From GH45 sp965370965 (GTDB taxonomy: Bacteria > Bacteroidota > Bacteroidia > Bacteroidales > SZUA-534), in contig CBDUWQ010000043.1 of the NCBI GenBank assembly GCA_965370965.1, forward strand, positions 1-22,553: 22,553 nucleotides of DNA, given 5' to 3'. Below, piece after piece: positions 15,027-21,846 of the stretch. Each line of letters starts with the position of its first letter. Within the stretch, counting starts at the first letter, position 1. The notes under the pieces are model-generated. The model saw only the letters and a program-made list of their open reading frames with translations, made no database searches and was not told the origin of the DNA. Made by a program: the position numbers and the translations under genes.

Positions 15027-15938
15027 CTATTTTGAAAGTGCCAACATAGCACAAAGTGCAATTGAATTAAGCTTAGTTTTTGTACTATCGCCACGCGATG
15101 AAAGCACACAAGGCACTTTAGCACCTGCCACAAATGCACCTATGTCGGCTTTACTCATTTTCGAGTTCATTTTATAAAATACATTTCCACTATCAATATT
15201 TGGGAACAATAAGCAATCGGCATTACCGGCAACTTCTCCACCAAGACCTTTGGTTATGGCAGATTCTTTATCAATTGATGCATCCAATGATAATGGACCA
15301 TCAATAACAGCTCCTTTAATTTGCCCCCTATCTCCCATCTTCGCAATTATACTTGCATCAACCGACGATTCCACTCCGGTCAACACCTGCTCCGATGCTG
15401 AAATAACCGACAGTTTTGGCTTTTCGATACCCAATGCATGTGCTGTTCCTATCAAATAATTTGCTATTGCCACTTTTTGTTTCAAATCGGGTTGTGGAAT
15501 AATGGCAACATCGCCAACAATCAATAACTTATGATAATGTGCATTTTCAACCACCGTAACATGACTCAATATTGCTTTTGGGGGTAACAGCCCTGCCTCT
15601 TTATTTAAAATAGCACGCATATATTTATCGGTTGATAATAAGCCTTTCATAAGAATATCACCTTTGCCATCTGTTATCAACCTTACTGCTACTGCACCTG
15701 CTTCAGTATCAGTATTAACATGTACAATGCTAAATTTCGATTTATCAAAGCCCTCAGAATCACATACCTGTTCAATTTTTTTTTTATCGCCCACCAAGGT
15801 ACCATTAACAATACCCATATCAATTGCTTTGCTAACCGCGCTTATGGTATAAACATCGTTAGCCCAAACTGCAACCAAATTTTTTTTATATGCCCCTCGC
15901 AACACATCGTACATTTGCTCTAACCTTGTGATATTCAT
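15027..15938 (-). CDS. ptb: Phosphate butyryltransferase
   Basis: The 303-residue product is a PTA/PTB-fold acyltransferase of the short Ptb length. Visible family blocks are VAVWANDVYTISAVSKAIDMG, GDILMKGLLSTDKYMRAILN, SHVTVVENAHYHKLLIVGD, VISASEQVLTGVESSVDA, GPLSLDASIDKESA and NADCLLFPNIDSGNVFYK. It exchanges CoA for phosphate on butyryl-CoA or similar acyl-CoAs, feeding butyryl-phosphate to Buk. Adjacent buk supports the assignment. A TAAATTTG promoter element lies 40 nt upstream and the pta terminator lies before that, so ptb-buk may be transcribed separately from pta. Confidence 0.93.
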   Translation of the reverse strand: MNITRLEQMYDVLRGAYKKNLVAVWANDVYTISAVSKAIDMGIVNGTLVGDKKKIEQVCDSEGFDKSKFSIVHVNTDTEAGAVAVRLITDGKGDILMKGLLSTDKYMRAILNKEAGLLPPKAILSHVTVVENAHYHKLLIVGDVAIIPQPDLKQKVAIANYLIGTAHALGIEKPKLSVISASEQVLTGVESSVDASIIAKMGDRGQIKGAVIDGPLSLDASIDKESAITKGLGGEVAGNADCLLFPNIDSGNVFYKMNSKMSKADIGAFVAGAKVPCVLSSRGDSTKTKLNSIALCAMLALSK

Positions 15939-15977
15939 AGTTTTATTGTCAACTTATTATTACTGAATAAATAAATG

Positions 15978-15985
15978 CAAATTTA
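15978..15985 (-). promoter_or_regulatory. Bacteroidota -7 promoter element for ptb (TAAATTTG)
   Basis: On the minus strand TAAATTTG fits TAnnTTTG, with TTTC (near-consensus -33) at 16003-16006, 17 nt upstream. It sits between the pta terminator and ptb. Confidence 0.5.
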
Positions 15986-16047
15986 CATATTGTAGCGTAA
16001 TTGAAACTATGATTTGCATTAATAACATACCGTGTTTTACAGCACAA

Positions 16048-16076
16048 AAAAAGCCATCATTGTAGATAGCTTTTTA
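16048..16076 (-). terminator. Intrinsic terminator of pta
   Basis: Imperfect stem AAAAAGC...ATC with GAT...GCTTTTT. On the minus strand it ends in GGCTTTTTTT. It lies 30 nt after the pta stop codon. Confidence 0.55.
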
Positions 16077-16104
16077 ACCTAAATAATTATTTCGTAATTT
16101 ACCA

Positions 16105-17106
16105 TTATTGTGCAGCTGCCTGATTACAGGTAATTGCCACAAGACTAACAATATCATCAACAGAACAACCTCTCGACAAATCGTTTATTGGAGCTGCCAT
16201 ACCCTGTAATACCGGACCAACAGCTTCGGCACCTGCCATACGCTGCACCAATTTATAACTAATATTACCTGTTTCTAAAGTTGGGAAAACCAATACATTT
16301 GCATGCCCTGCTATTTCACTACCCTTTGCCTTTTTCTCTCCAATTGATGGAATAATTGCTGCATCAGCCTGTAGTTCACCATCTATTTTCATATCAGGAG
16401 CCATTTTTTTGGCTAATTCAGTAGCCTTGGTAACTTTATCTACCATTTCATGTTTTGCACTGCCTTTAGTTGAAAAGCTCAACATGGCTATTTTTGGTTC
16501 AAAACCACCTATTGCCCTTGTTGTTTTGCCGGTTTCAACGGCAATTTCAGCTAACTCTTGTGCAGTAGGATTTGGATGTACGGCACAATCGGCAAATACT
16601 ATTATCCCATTTTCACCAAAACTATTATCTTTTAAAATCATAAAAAAAGCACCTGAAACAACGCTTACCCCCGGTTTGGTTTTAACTATCTGAAATGCAG
16701 GACGCAAAACATCGCCAGTTGCGTTGTCAGCTCCGGCAACCTCACCGTCAGCGTCTCCTGTCTTAACCATCATAACTGCTAAATATAACGGGTCTTCCAT
16801 AAGTTTTTCTGCCTGCTCGCGTTGTAGCCCTTTACTTTTGCGAATTTCCATCAATGTATCAATGTACTCTTGCTTTTTTGTATGATTAATAGGATCAACA
16901 ATTTTTGCATCTTTAATATTGCTTAACCCATGCTTTTCAGTTATTTTTTTAACCTCTGCCCTATTTCCAATTAATATTATATTGGCTATACCCTCACGCA
17001 GTATAATGTCAGCAGCCTTAATTGTCCGCTCCTCAGTACCTTCAGGTAGTACTATTGTTTTATTGTGCTTTTTTGCATTCTCTTTAATTCTTGAAATTAA
17101 ATCCAT
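16105..17106 (-). CDS. pta: Phosphate acetyltransferase
   Basis: The 333-residue product is a short-form Pta, without the N-terminal regulatory DRTGG/BioD-like region. Landmarks are TIVLPEGTEERTIKAADIIL, DPLYLAVMMVKTGDADGEVAG, GAFFMILKD, FADCAVHPNPTAQELAEIA, GELQADAAIIPSIGEKKAKGS and the C-terminal NISYKLVQRMAGAEAVGPVLQG. It converts acetyl-CoA and phosphate to acetyl-phosphate and CoA. The usual partner ackA is not in the window; instead ptb and buk follow. Pta may still be coupled to an acetate kinase elsewhere. A possible TATTTTTG -7 box lies at 17145-17152 on the minus strand. Confidence 0.95.
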   Translation of the reverse strand: MDLISRIKENAKKHNKTIVLPEGTEERTIKAADIILREGIANIILIGNRAEVKKITEKHGLSNIKDAKIVDPINHTKKQEYIDTLMEIRKSKGLQREQAEKLMEDPLYLAVMMVKTGDADGEVAGADNATGDVLRPAFQIVKTKPGVSVVSGAFFMILKDNSFGENGIIVFADCAVHPNPTAQELAEIAVETGKTTRAIGGFEPKIAMLSFSTKGSAKHEMVDKVTKATELAKKMAPDMKIDGELQADAAIIPSIGEKKAKGSEIAGHANVLVFPTLETGNISYKLVQRMAGAEAVGPVLQGMAAPINDLSRGCSVDDIVSLVAITCNQAAAQ

Positions 17107-17352
17107 TGTTAATCAATTATTTATGTAACATTTAATAATATCTGCAAAAATAAACTTTTATATATCAATTTAGTAGTTATTAAAATAATATATTTCCTGT
17201 TATTTATCAGTTTTATTGCTGATTTGATAAAATTGCAATTATCGTAAAAAAACTATATTATTGTAAAAAGAAAAAAATATTGTTTTTTTTAACTTTTTAT
17301 TAAACAATATTAACAAACATATGTTAAAGGTATAAATCAACACTTAATTATT

Positions 17353-18252
17353 ATGATGTGGTCAGAATATTTAGATAGCTACAAAAACTATCTGCAATTA
17401 GAAAAAGCACTGTCGGTTAACACAGTAGAAGCATATTTAAAAGATATCTCAAAATTTACCGATTATTTGGAGGACAAAGGGTTTTCAAAAAAACCAGGTG
17501 ACGTAACACAAGAAAAAATCAGAGAATTTATTGATTATATCAATGAATTGGGGATGAGTGCTAGTAGTCAGGCACGGGCTTTATCAGGAATAAAGTCTTT
17601 TTTCAAATACCTTTTAATTCAAGATGAAATTGAACGCGACCCTTCGTCCTCAATTGAAACCCCAAAAATTGGGCGAAAACTTCCGGTAGTGCTTACTCCC
17701 GATGAAGTTGAAGCCTTAATTATGGCCATTGACACCAAATCGGAAACAGGCAATAGAAACAGGGCAATGCTTGAGGTTCTTTATGGATGCGGTATTAGAG
17801 TAACAGAACTGGTAAACCTAAGACTTACTGATGTTCATTTTGATGAAGGATTTATTAAAGTTCAGGGTAAGGGGAATAAGGAAAGGTTAATTCCCATTGG
17901 ACAAAAAGCTAAAGATACCATTAATATATATTTAGAAAATTATAGAATAACATTAAAAATTGATAAAAAAGATGAGAATATTCTGTTTTTAAATAGACGT
18001 GGTAAAAAAATGACCCGTGTAATGGTTTTTACAATAATAAAAGATTTGGGGACAAAAATTGATATACAAAAAAATATCAGCCCGCACACATTTAGACACT
18101 CCTTTGCAACTCATTTAATGGAGGGCGGAGCAGATTTAAGAGCAATTCAAGATATGCTTGGTCATGAGTCAATTACCACAACCGAGGTTTACACTCACTT
18201 AGACAAAGAATTCTTAAAAGATACTATAATGCGATTTCATCCGAGGTCATAA
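17353..18252 (+). CDS. xerD: Site-specific tyrosine recombinase XerD
   Basis: The 299-residue product is a full-length tyrosine recombinase. It has a SAM-like core-binding domain (1-100; YLQLEKALSVNTVEAYLKD) and a catalytic domain with R149 (GCGIRVTEL), K173 (GKGNKER), H245/R248 (SPHTFRHSFATHL), H271 (LGHESITTTE) and nucleophile Y280 (VYTHLDKEFL). All catalytic residues are present. The short N-terminal tail and the ending FHPRS are those of chromosomal XerD rather than of phage or transposon integrases. With XerC it resolves chromosome dimers at dif. The gene diverges from pta and ends at a strong terminator. No dif-like site was evident nearby. Confidence 0.93.
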   Translation: MMWSEYLDSYKNYLQLEKALSVNTVEAYLKDISKFTDYLEDKGFSKKPGDVTQEKIREFIDYINELGMSASSQARALSGIKSFFKYLLIQDEIERDPSSSIETPKIGRKLPVVLTPDEVEALIMAIDTKSETGNRNRAMLEVLYGCGIRVTELVNLRLTDVHFDEGFIKVQGKGNKERLIPIGQKAKDTINIYLENYRITLKIDKKDENILFLNRRGKKMTRVMVFTIIKDLGTKIDIQKNISPHTFRHSFATHLMEGGADLRAIQDMLGHESITTTEVYTHLDKEFLKDTIMRFHPRS

Positions 18253-18256
18253 TAAA

Positions 18257-18286
18257 AAAAAAGAGCCGATTGGCTCTTTTTTTTTG
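18257..18286 (+). terminator. Intrinsic terminator of xerD
   Basis: AAGAGCC (18261-18267), GATT loop, GGCTCTT (18272-18278), bounded by A and T runs. Confidence 0.92.
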
Positions 18287-18501
18287 CTTAAAATTTTTTA
18301 CCCCAAATAATAGCTTAATAAGTATGATTCTCTACTACAAATTTAATAGGAATATTTATTAAAAATTTTAAAAAATATACCGTTAATGATGAAGGAAAAG
18401 TACTTGTAGCTGCCGGACCCAAATTATAAATATCTGATTATTTATTAACTGTAAATTAAAAATTATTTATCTATCTATATAGTTATATAATAACACTTTA
18501 A

Positions 18502-18530
18502 CCTCGCCTATAAAACTTGGCGAGGTTTTT
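18502..18530 (+). terminator. Intrinsic terminator with no gene directly upstream
   Basis: CCTCGCC (18502-18508) pairs with GGCGAGG (18519-18525) around a 10-nt loop, followed by TTTTTG. It lies 250 nt after xerD, which already has its own terminator. Confidence 0.85.
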
Positions 18531-18559
18531 GTTTTGTAGCCGTATTTATCATAGGAAAA

Positions 18560-18588
18560 TTGGAAATTAAACATTTTTATTACATTTG
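18560..18588 (+). promoter_or_regulatory. Promoter for plsY (TTGG ... TACATTTG)
   Basis: TTG at 18560-18562 and TACATTTG at 18581-18588 with 18 nt between fit the Bacteroidota -33/-7 pattern. The start codon of plsY is 18 nt downstream. Confidence 0.6.
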
Positions 18589-18606
18589 TACTTTAAAAGA
18601 TAAATT

Positions 18607-19251
18607 ATGCATCCAGTTCTTGTTAGTATTGTTTTAAGTATTACAGCTTATTTATTAGGCTCTATTCCTTCGTCGGTTTGGATTGGCAAATGGTTCTATA
18701 GTATTGATATTAGAGAGCACGGAAGTGGCAATGCAGGCACAACAAATACATTTAGGATATTAGGAACATTTCCCGGTATTTTAGTATTTATTATAGATAT
18801 ATTTAAAGGGTTTCTATCTGTTAGCCTTATTCATTTTGCTTATCAATACATACCGGCAACAGTAGGTTATGTGAATTTTTAGCTTTTATTGGGTAGCTTA
18901 GTTGTTTTAGGCCACATTTTTCCAATATATGTTGGTTTTAAAGGAGGCAAGGGAGTTGCCACACTTTTAGGTGTTGTATTTGCCATACATCCTATTGCAG
19001 CATTAATTACTTTGCTTATTTTTGCTTTAATACTAATAATTACCAAATACGTTTCGCTAAGTTCAATGATAGCAGGACTTATGTTTCCATTCTTAATAAT
19101 ATTTGTTTTTAAAGAGACTATTATTTCACTTATTCTTTTCTCAATAATTATAAGTGTTTTACTTATAGTAACCCATCAAAAAAATATTGCCCGACTGTTG
19201 GCACGAGAGGAAAACAAGGTTAGGTTTAGAAGAGATAAAAAACGTTTCTAA
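18607..19251 (+). pseudogene. plsY: Glycerol-3-phosphate acyltransferase PlsY, interrupted by in-frame amber codon
   Basis: Residues before and after the TAG at 18880-18882 are in one frame and together give a full-length PlsY of 214 codons. The three family motifs are intact: GSIPSSVWIGK, HGSGNAGTTNTFRILG and GHIFPIYVGFKGGKGVAT. PlsY is an integral membrane enzyme that transfers acyl from acyl-phosphate (made by PlsX) to glycerol-3-phosphate, the first step of phospholipid synthesis. The stop sits between hydrophobic segments in VGYVNF-stop-LLLGSLVVLGH and could come from a CAG or other Gln/Trp-type codon by one base change. Motif 3 lies after the stop, so the 91-residue fragment alone should be inactive. 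A TTG at 18889 could restart translation. A sequencing error, a real lesion with a second acyltransferase elsewhere, or readthrough are the options. Confidence 0.9.
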
Positions 19252-19300
19252 TAGTGCGTGCACAAATTAACATGTACAACGCTAATTTGTGAACACACTA
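19252..19300. repeat. Inverted repeat filling the plsY-cdaA gap
   Basis: Left arm 19252-19269 (TAGTGCGTGCACAAATTA) and right arm 19283-19300 (TAATTTGTGAACACACTA) are complementary except for about three positions, with a 13-nt loop. It occupies the whole gap between the two convergent genes. It lacks a T run, so it is an atypical bidirectional terminator, or a small element with AGTG...CACT ends. Confidence 0.7.
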
Positions 19301-20086
19301 CTATGTTACAATAAACTCTTTAATTAAAAAAGCCGACAACATCTCAGGTGAAACATCAGTTTTAATATCATTCCCCTTTACATAGCTAATTCCTCCGGTT
19401 TCTTCCGAAACGGTTACAACAACAGTATCAGTTTCCATAGCCATGCTAACAGCAGCCCTGTGGCGTAACCCCAAATTTGCAGGCAGATGCAGATTATCGT
19501 CAATAGGTAAAATACAGCGTGCTGCCTTAATTTTATCACCAACAATTATTACAGCACCATCATGCATTGGGCTATTCTTAAAAAAAATAGCTTCTAAAAG
19601 ACGGTGTTTTACCTCAGAATCAAAAAAATCACCCGATTGTATGTAAGTTGCCAATTCTGAATGTGCCGATATAACAATTAATGCTCCTGTTTTGGTTTTT
19701 GCCATATGGCGGCATGATCGTACAATCTCTTTCAGCGTTTTATTTGTAATGTTTGAATATTTTTTACTAAAATAGTTTTGAAAAGGGAGATTCCTTTCAA
19801 ATATATGCTGCGTACCTAAAACAAGTAAAAACCTCCTTATCTCTTGTTGAAATACTATAATTACAGCAATTGCCCCTACCCCAATTACCGAACCAAGTAT
19901 TTTACTCAAAAGGTTCATATCAAGCAGCTTTACTAACCACCAAATAAATAGTATTACCAATATACCTCCAAAAATATTAATGGCTACAGTTCCTTTTACC
20001 AACCTATACAAATGGTATAAAAGAAAAGCTACCAACAGCACATCAAGCAAGTCAAAAAAACCTATGGAAATAAAAAAAGGAATCAT
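19301..20086 (-). CDS. cdaA: Diadenylate cyclase CdaA
   Basis: The 261-residue product has three N-terminal membrane helices (about residues 12-30, 35-55 and 62-80) and a DisA_N/DAC domain. The catalytic motifs are MHDGAVII (DGA at 176-178) and GLRHRAA (RHR at 208-210), with TGALIVI (133-139) also typical. It makes cyclic di-AMP from two ATP at the membrane; c-di-AMP usually controls potassium and osmolyte uptake and envelope homeostasis. It follows folP on the same strand after 128 nt, an arrangement conserved in Bacteroidota, but has its own promoter. The GlmM/CdaR partners of Firmicutes are not here. Confidence 0.95.
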   Translation of the reverse strand: MIPFFISIGFFDLLDVLLVAFLLYHLYRLVKGTVAINIFGGILVILFIWWLVKLLDMNLLSKILGSVIGVGAIAVIIVFQQEIRRFLLVLGTQHIFERNLPFQNYFSKKYSNITNKTLKEIVRSCRHMAKTKTGALIVISAHSELATYIQSGDFFDSEVKHRLLEAIFFKNSPMHDGAVIIVGDKIKAARCILPIDDNLHLPANLGLRHRAAVSMAMETDTVVVTVSEETGGISYVKGNDIKTDVSPEMLSAFLIKEFIVT

Positions 20087-20175
20087 TAAATGTTTATTGA
20101 TTATTGATTATTGTCTTTTTATTAAATACCCCAATACTTCTAAATTTATTTTATTTAACGATTATCGCAACACCG

Positions 20176-20207
20176 CAAACTTACATTTTCTTTTTTATCC
20201 TGACAAA
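20176..20207 (-). promoter_or_regulatory. Promoter for cdaA (TTTG-N20-TAAGTTTG)
   Basis: On the minus strand TTTG (20207-20204) and TAAGTTTG (20183-20176) are 20 nt apart, a near-perfect Bacteroidota promoter just after the folP stop codon. This predicts a cdaA leader of about 80 nt and expression independent of folP. Confidence 0.6.
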
Positions 20208-20214
20208 CGCGCAT

Positions 20215-21078
20215 TTATTCATTACATGTTTGGACTTTCCGATATAATGCTACTGTTTCAGCAGCCTCTTTAACATCGTGAACCCTTAAAAGCTTTGCCC
20301 CTTTATTTAAAGCCATTGTATTTAGTACGGTTGTACCATTTAATGCCTCATTGGGCGTACAATTAAAAAACTTATATATCATCGACTTACGCGACACACC
20401 TACCAACAAAGGCAATTCAAATATCTTAAATTCATCAAGTTTGGCAAGCAGCTCATAGTTATGGTCAAGATTTTTACCAAACCCAAAACCGGGGTCAATA
20501 ATAATATCAGCAACCCCCAGGCTATTTAATTTTTCAACCTTATTGGCAAAAAACAAAAAAACCTCTTTCATTAAATGCTCATATTTAGGATTAACTTGCA
20601 TTGTTTGCGGTGTACCCTGCATATGCATTATAATGTACGGAACCTTTAACACCGCTATGGTGGCAAACATTTTACTATCCATGCTGCCAGCCGAAATATC
20701 ATTAATAATATCAACACCATACTGAATTACAGCTTTTTTAGCAATTTCAGCACGAAAAGTATCAACCGATACCGTTACATCCGGATAAACCTTTCTTATG
20801 GATTCAAGCACAGGAGCCAACCTGTTCCATTCAGTTTTTGTATCAATATAATCTGTACCCGGACGCGATGAATAAGCACCAACATCAATAATATCACCAC
20901 CTTCATCAACAATTTGCTTCACTCGTTGCAAAACCTCATCGTTACCAATAAACCTGCTTTTATTATAAAAACTATCGGGGGTAATATTTACAATACCTAT
21001 TATTTTTGGCATTGTTAAATCAATAAGTTTACCTCTACAATTTAAAGTTTCAGGCGTACTAAAAAATGTATTATCCAT
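20215..21078 (-). CDS. folP: Dihydropteroate synthase
   Basis: The 287-residue product is a complete TIM-barrel DHPS with GIVNITPDSF (28-37), IDVGAYSSRPG (64-74), SVDTFRAE (104-111), NDISAGSMD, DPGFGFGK (195-202), GVSRKSMI (227-234) and RVHDVKE (265-271). It condenses p-aminobenzoate with dihydropterin pyrophosphate in folate synthesis. The second loop reads AYSSRPG rather than the common GESTRPG/AxSTRPG; this is within normal family variation. It is divergent from tmk (81 nt between starts) and upstream of cdaA. A TATATTTG box on the minus strand at 21095-21102 is a candidate promoter. Confidence 0.96.
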   Translation of the reverse strand: MDNTFFSTPETLNCRGKLIDLTMPKIIGIVNITPDSFYNKSRFIGNDEVLQRVKQIVDEGGDIIDVGAYSSRPGTDYIDTKTEWNRLAPVLESIRKVYPDVTVSVDTFRAEIAKKAVIQYGVDIINDISAGSMDSKMFATIAVLKVPYIIMHMQGTPQTMQVNPKYEHLMKEVFLFFANKVEKLNSLGVADIIIDPGFGFGKNLDHNYELLAKLDEFKIFELPLLVGVSRKSMIYKFFNCTPNEALNGTTVLNTMALNKGAKLLRVHDVKEAAETVALYRKVQTCNE

Positions 21079-21094
21079 AAACAGTAGTTTTGAA

Positions 21095-21102
21095 CAAATA
21101 TA
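21095..21102 (-). promoter_or_regulatory. Candidate -7 element for folP (TATATTTG)
   Basis: TATATTTG on the minus strand, 17 nt before the folP start codon, fits TAnnTTTG. No good -33 box is visible. Confidence 0.35.
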
Positions 21103-21123
21103 TACATAATTGATAGATTTTTA

Positions 21124-21131
21124 TATTTTTG
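21124..21131 (+). promoter_or_regulatory. Candidate -7 element for tmk (TATTTTTG)
   Basis: TATTTTTG, 28 nt before the tmk start codon, fits TAnnTTTG. The -33 partner is unclear, and the element is close to the divergent folP box. Confidence 0.35.
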
Positions 21132-21159
21132 TAAATCTATATATTTATACATCAAAAGT

Positions 21160-21846
21160 ATGAGTTTTATTGTAATTGAAGGTTTAGATGGTTCGGGTAA
21201 ATCAACCCAGTTAAAGCTTTTGAAAAAATATCTTAATAAAAACGGCTTAACATACAAGTATTTACATTTTCCGCGAACCGAAGATGGTGTGTTTGGTGAT
21301 TTAGTTGCCCGTTTTTTAAGAGGCGATTTGGGGAAAATTAGTGAGGTAAACCCATATTTGGTAGGTTTAATTTATGCAGGCGACAGAGATGATGCCAAAT
21401 CAATAATAAACAATTGGAATAAAAAAGATGAATTGGTTATTGTTGATAGATATGTATATTCAAACATGGCGTTCCAAGGGGCTAAAATTTCAGATAAAAA
21501 TGAGAAAGAGAAACTCAGAAATTGGCTTTTAGACTTGGAATACAATTACTACAAAATACCAAAACCTGAAGTGAGCCTTTTTCTTGACGTACCATTTAGC
21601 TTTACCACAAATAGCTTAACAAATATACGCTCGGGCAACGACCGTGATTATTTAAAAGGCAAAAAAGATATTCACGAAGCCGACCTCGGGTTTCAAGAGA
21701 ATGTGCGTCAAGAATATCTTAGCCTGATTAAAACCGATAGCAATTTTAAATTAATAAAATGCTATAATAACGATGGACGGATGTTACAACCTGATGAAAT
21801 ATTTGAAAAACTAATTAACGAATTAAAACTTTATAAAATAGTATGA
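21160..21846 (+). CDS. tmk: Thymidylate kinase
   Basis: The 228-residue product has the P-loop GLDGSGKST (8-16), the substrate-site segment FPRTEDGVFG (37-46), RDDAKSI near the dTMP site, and VDRYVYSNMAFQG with the DRY motif at 96-98. A LID region with NIRSGNDRDYLKGKKDIHE (155-172) follows. It phosphorylates dTMP to dTDP with ATP. The LID lacks the classical run of arginines of the E. coli form, as expected for a type with the Arg in the P-loop absent, so I would not assign a subtype. Its stop overlaps the next start by four bases (ATGA), indicating translational coupling. Confidence 0.93.
   Translation: MSFIVIEGLDGSGKSTQLKLLKKYLNKNGLTYKYLHFPRTEDGVFGDLVARFLRGDLGKISEVNPYLVGLIYAGDRDDAKSIINNWNKKDELVIVDRYVYSNMAFQGAKISDKNEKEKLRNWLLDLEYNYYKIPKPEVSLFLDVPFSFTTNSLTNIRSGNDRDYLKGKKDIHEADLGFQENVRQEYLSLIKTDSNFKLIKCYNNDGRMLQPDEIFEKLINELKLYKIV

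Larger units (their letters stand above)
18287..18606 (+). other. Intergenic region with possible small transcript or gene remnant
   Basis: After the xerD terminator there is AT-rich sequence. An open plus-strand frame without an ATG (about 18328-18428) ends KKYTVNDEGKVLVAAGPKL and a stop, and looks like the tail of a protein. A second intrinsic terminator follows at 18502-18530 with no annotated gene in front. This may be a remnant of a gene or a small RNA. I see no clear promoter before it. Confidence 0.4.

Noticed and set aside
17353..18252. Tyrosine recombinase as integrase of a mobile element
   Set aside because: Length, short N-terminal region and the FHPRS ending are those of housekeeping XerD. 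There are no attachment-site repeats, tRNA or phage genes nearby.
18880..18882. TAG recoded as a sense codon genome-wide
   Set aside because: TAG is the terminal stop of other intact genes in the window (cold-shock protein, VWA lipoprotein), so reassignment is unlikely.
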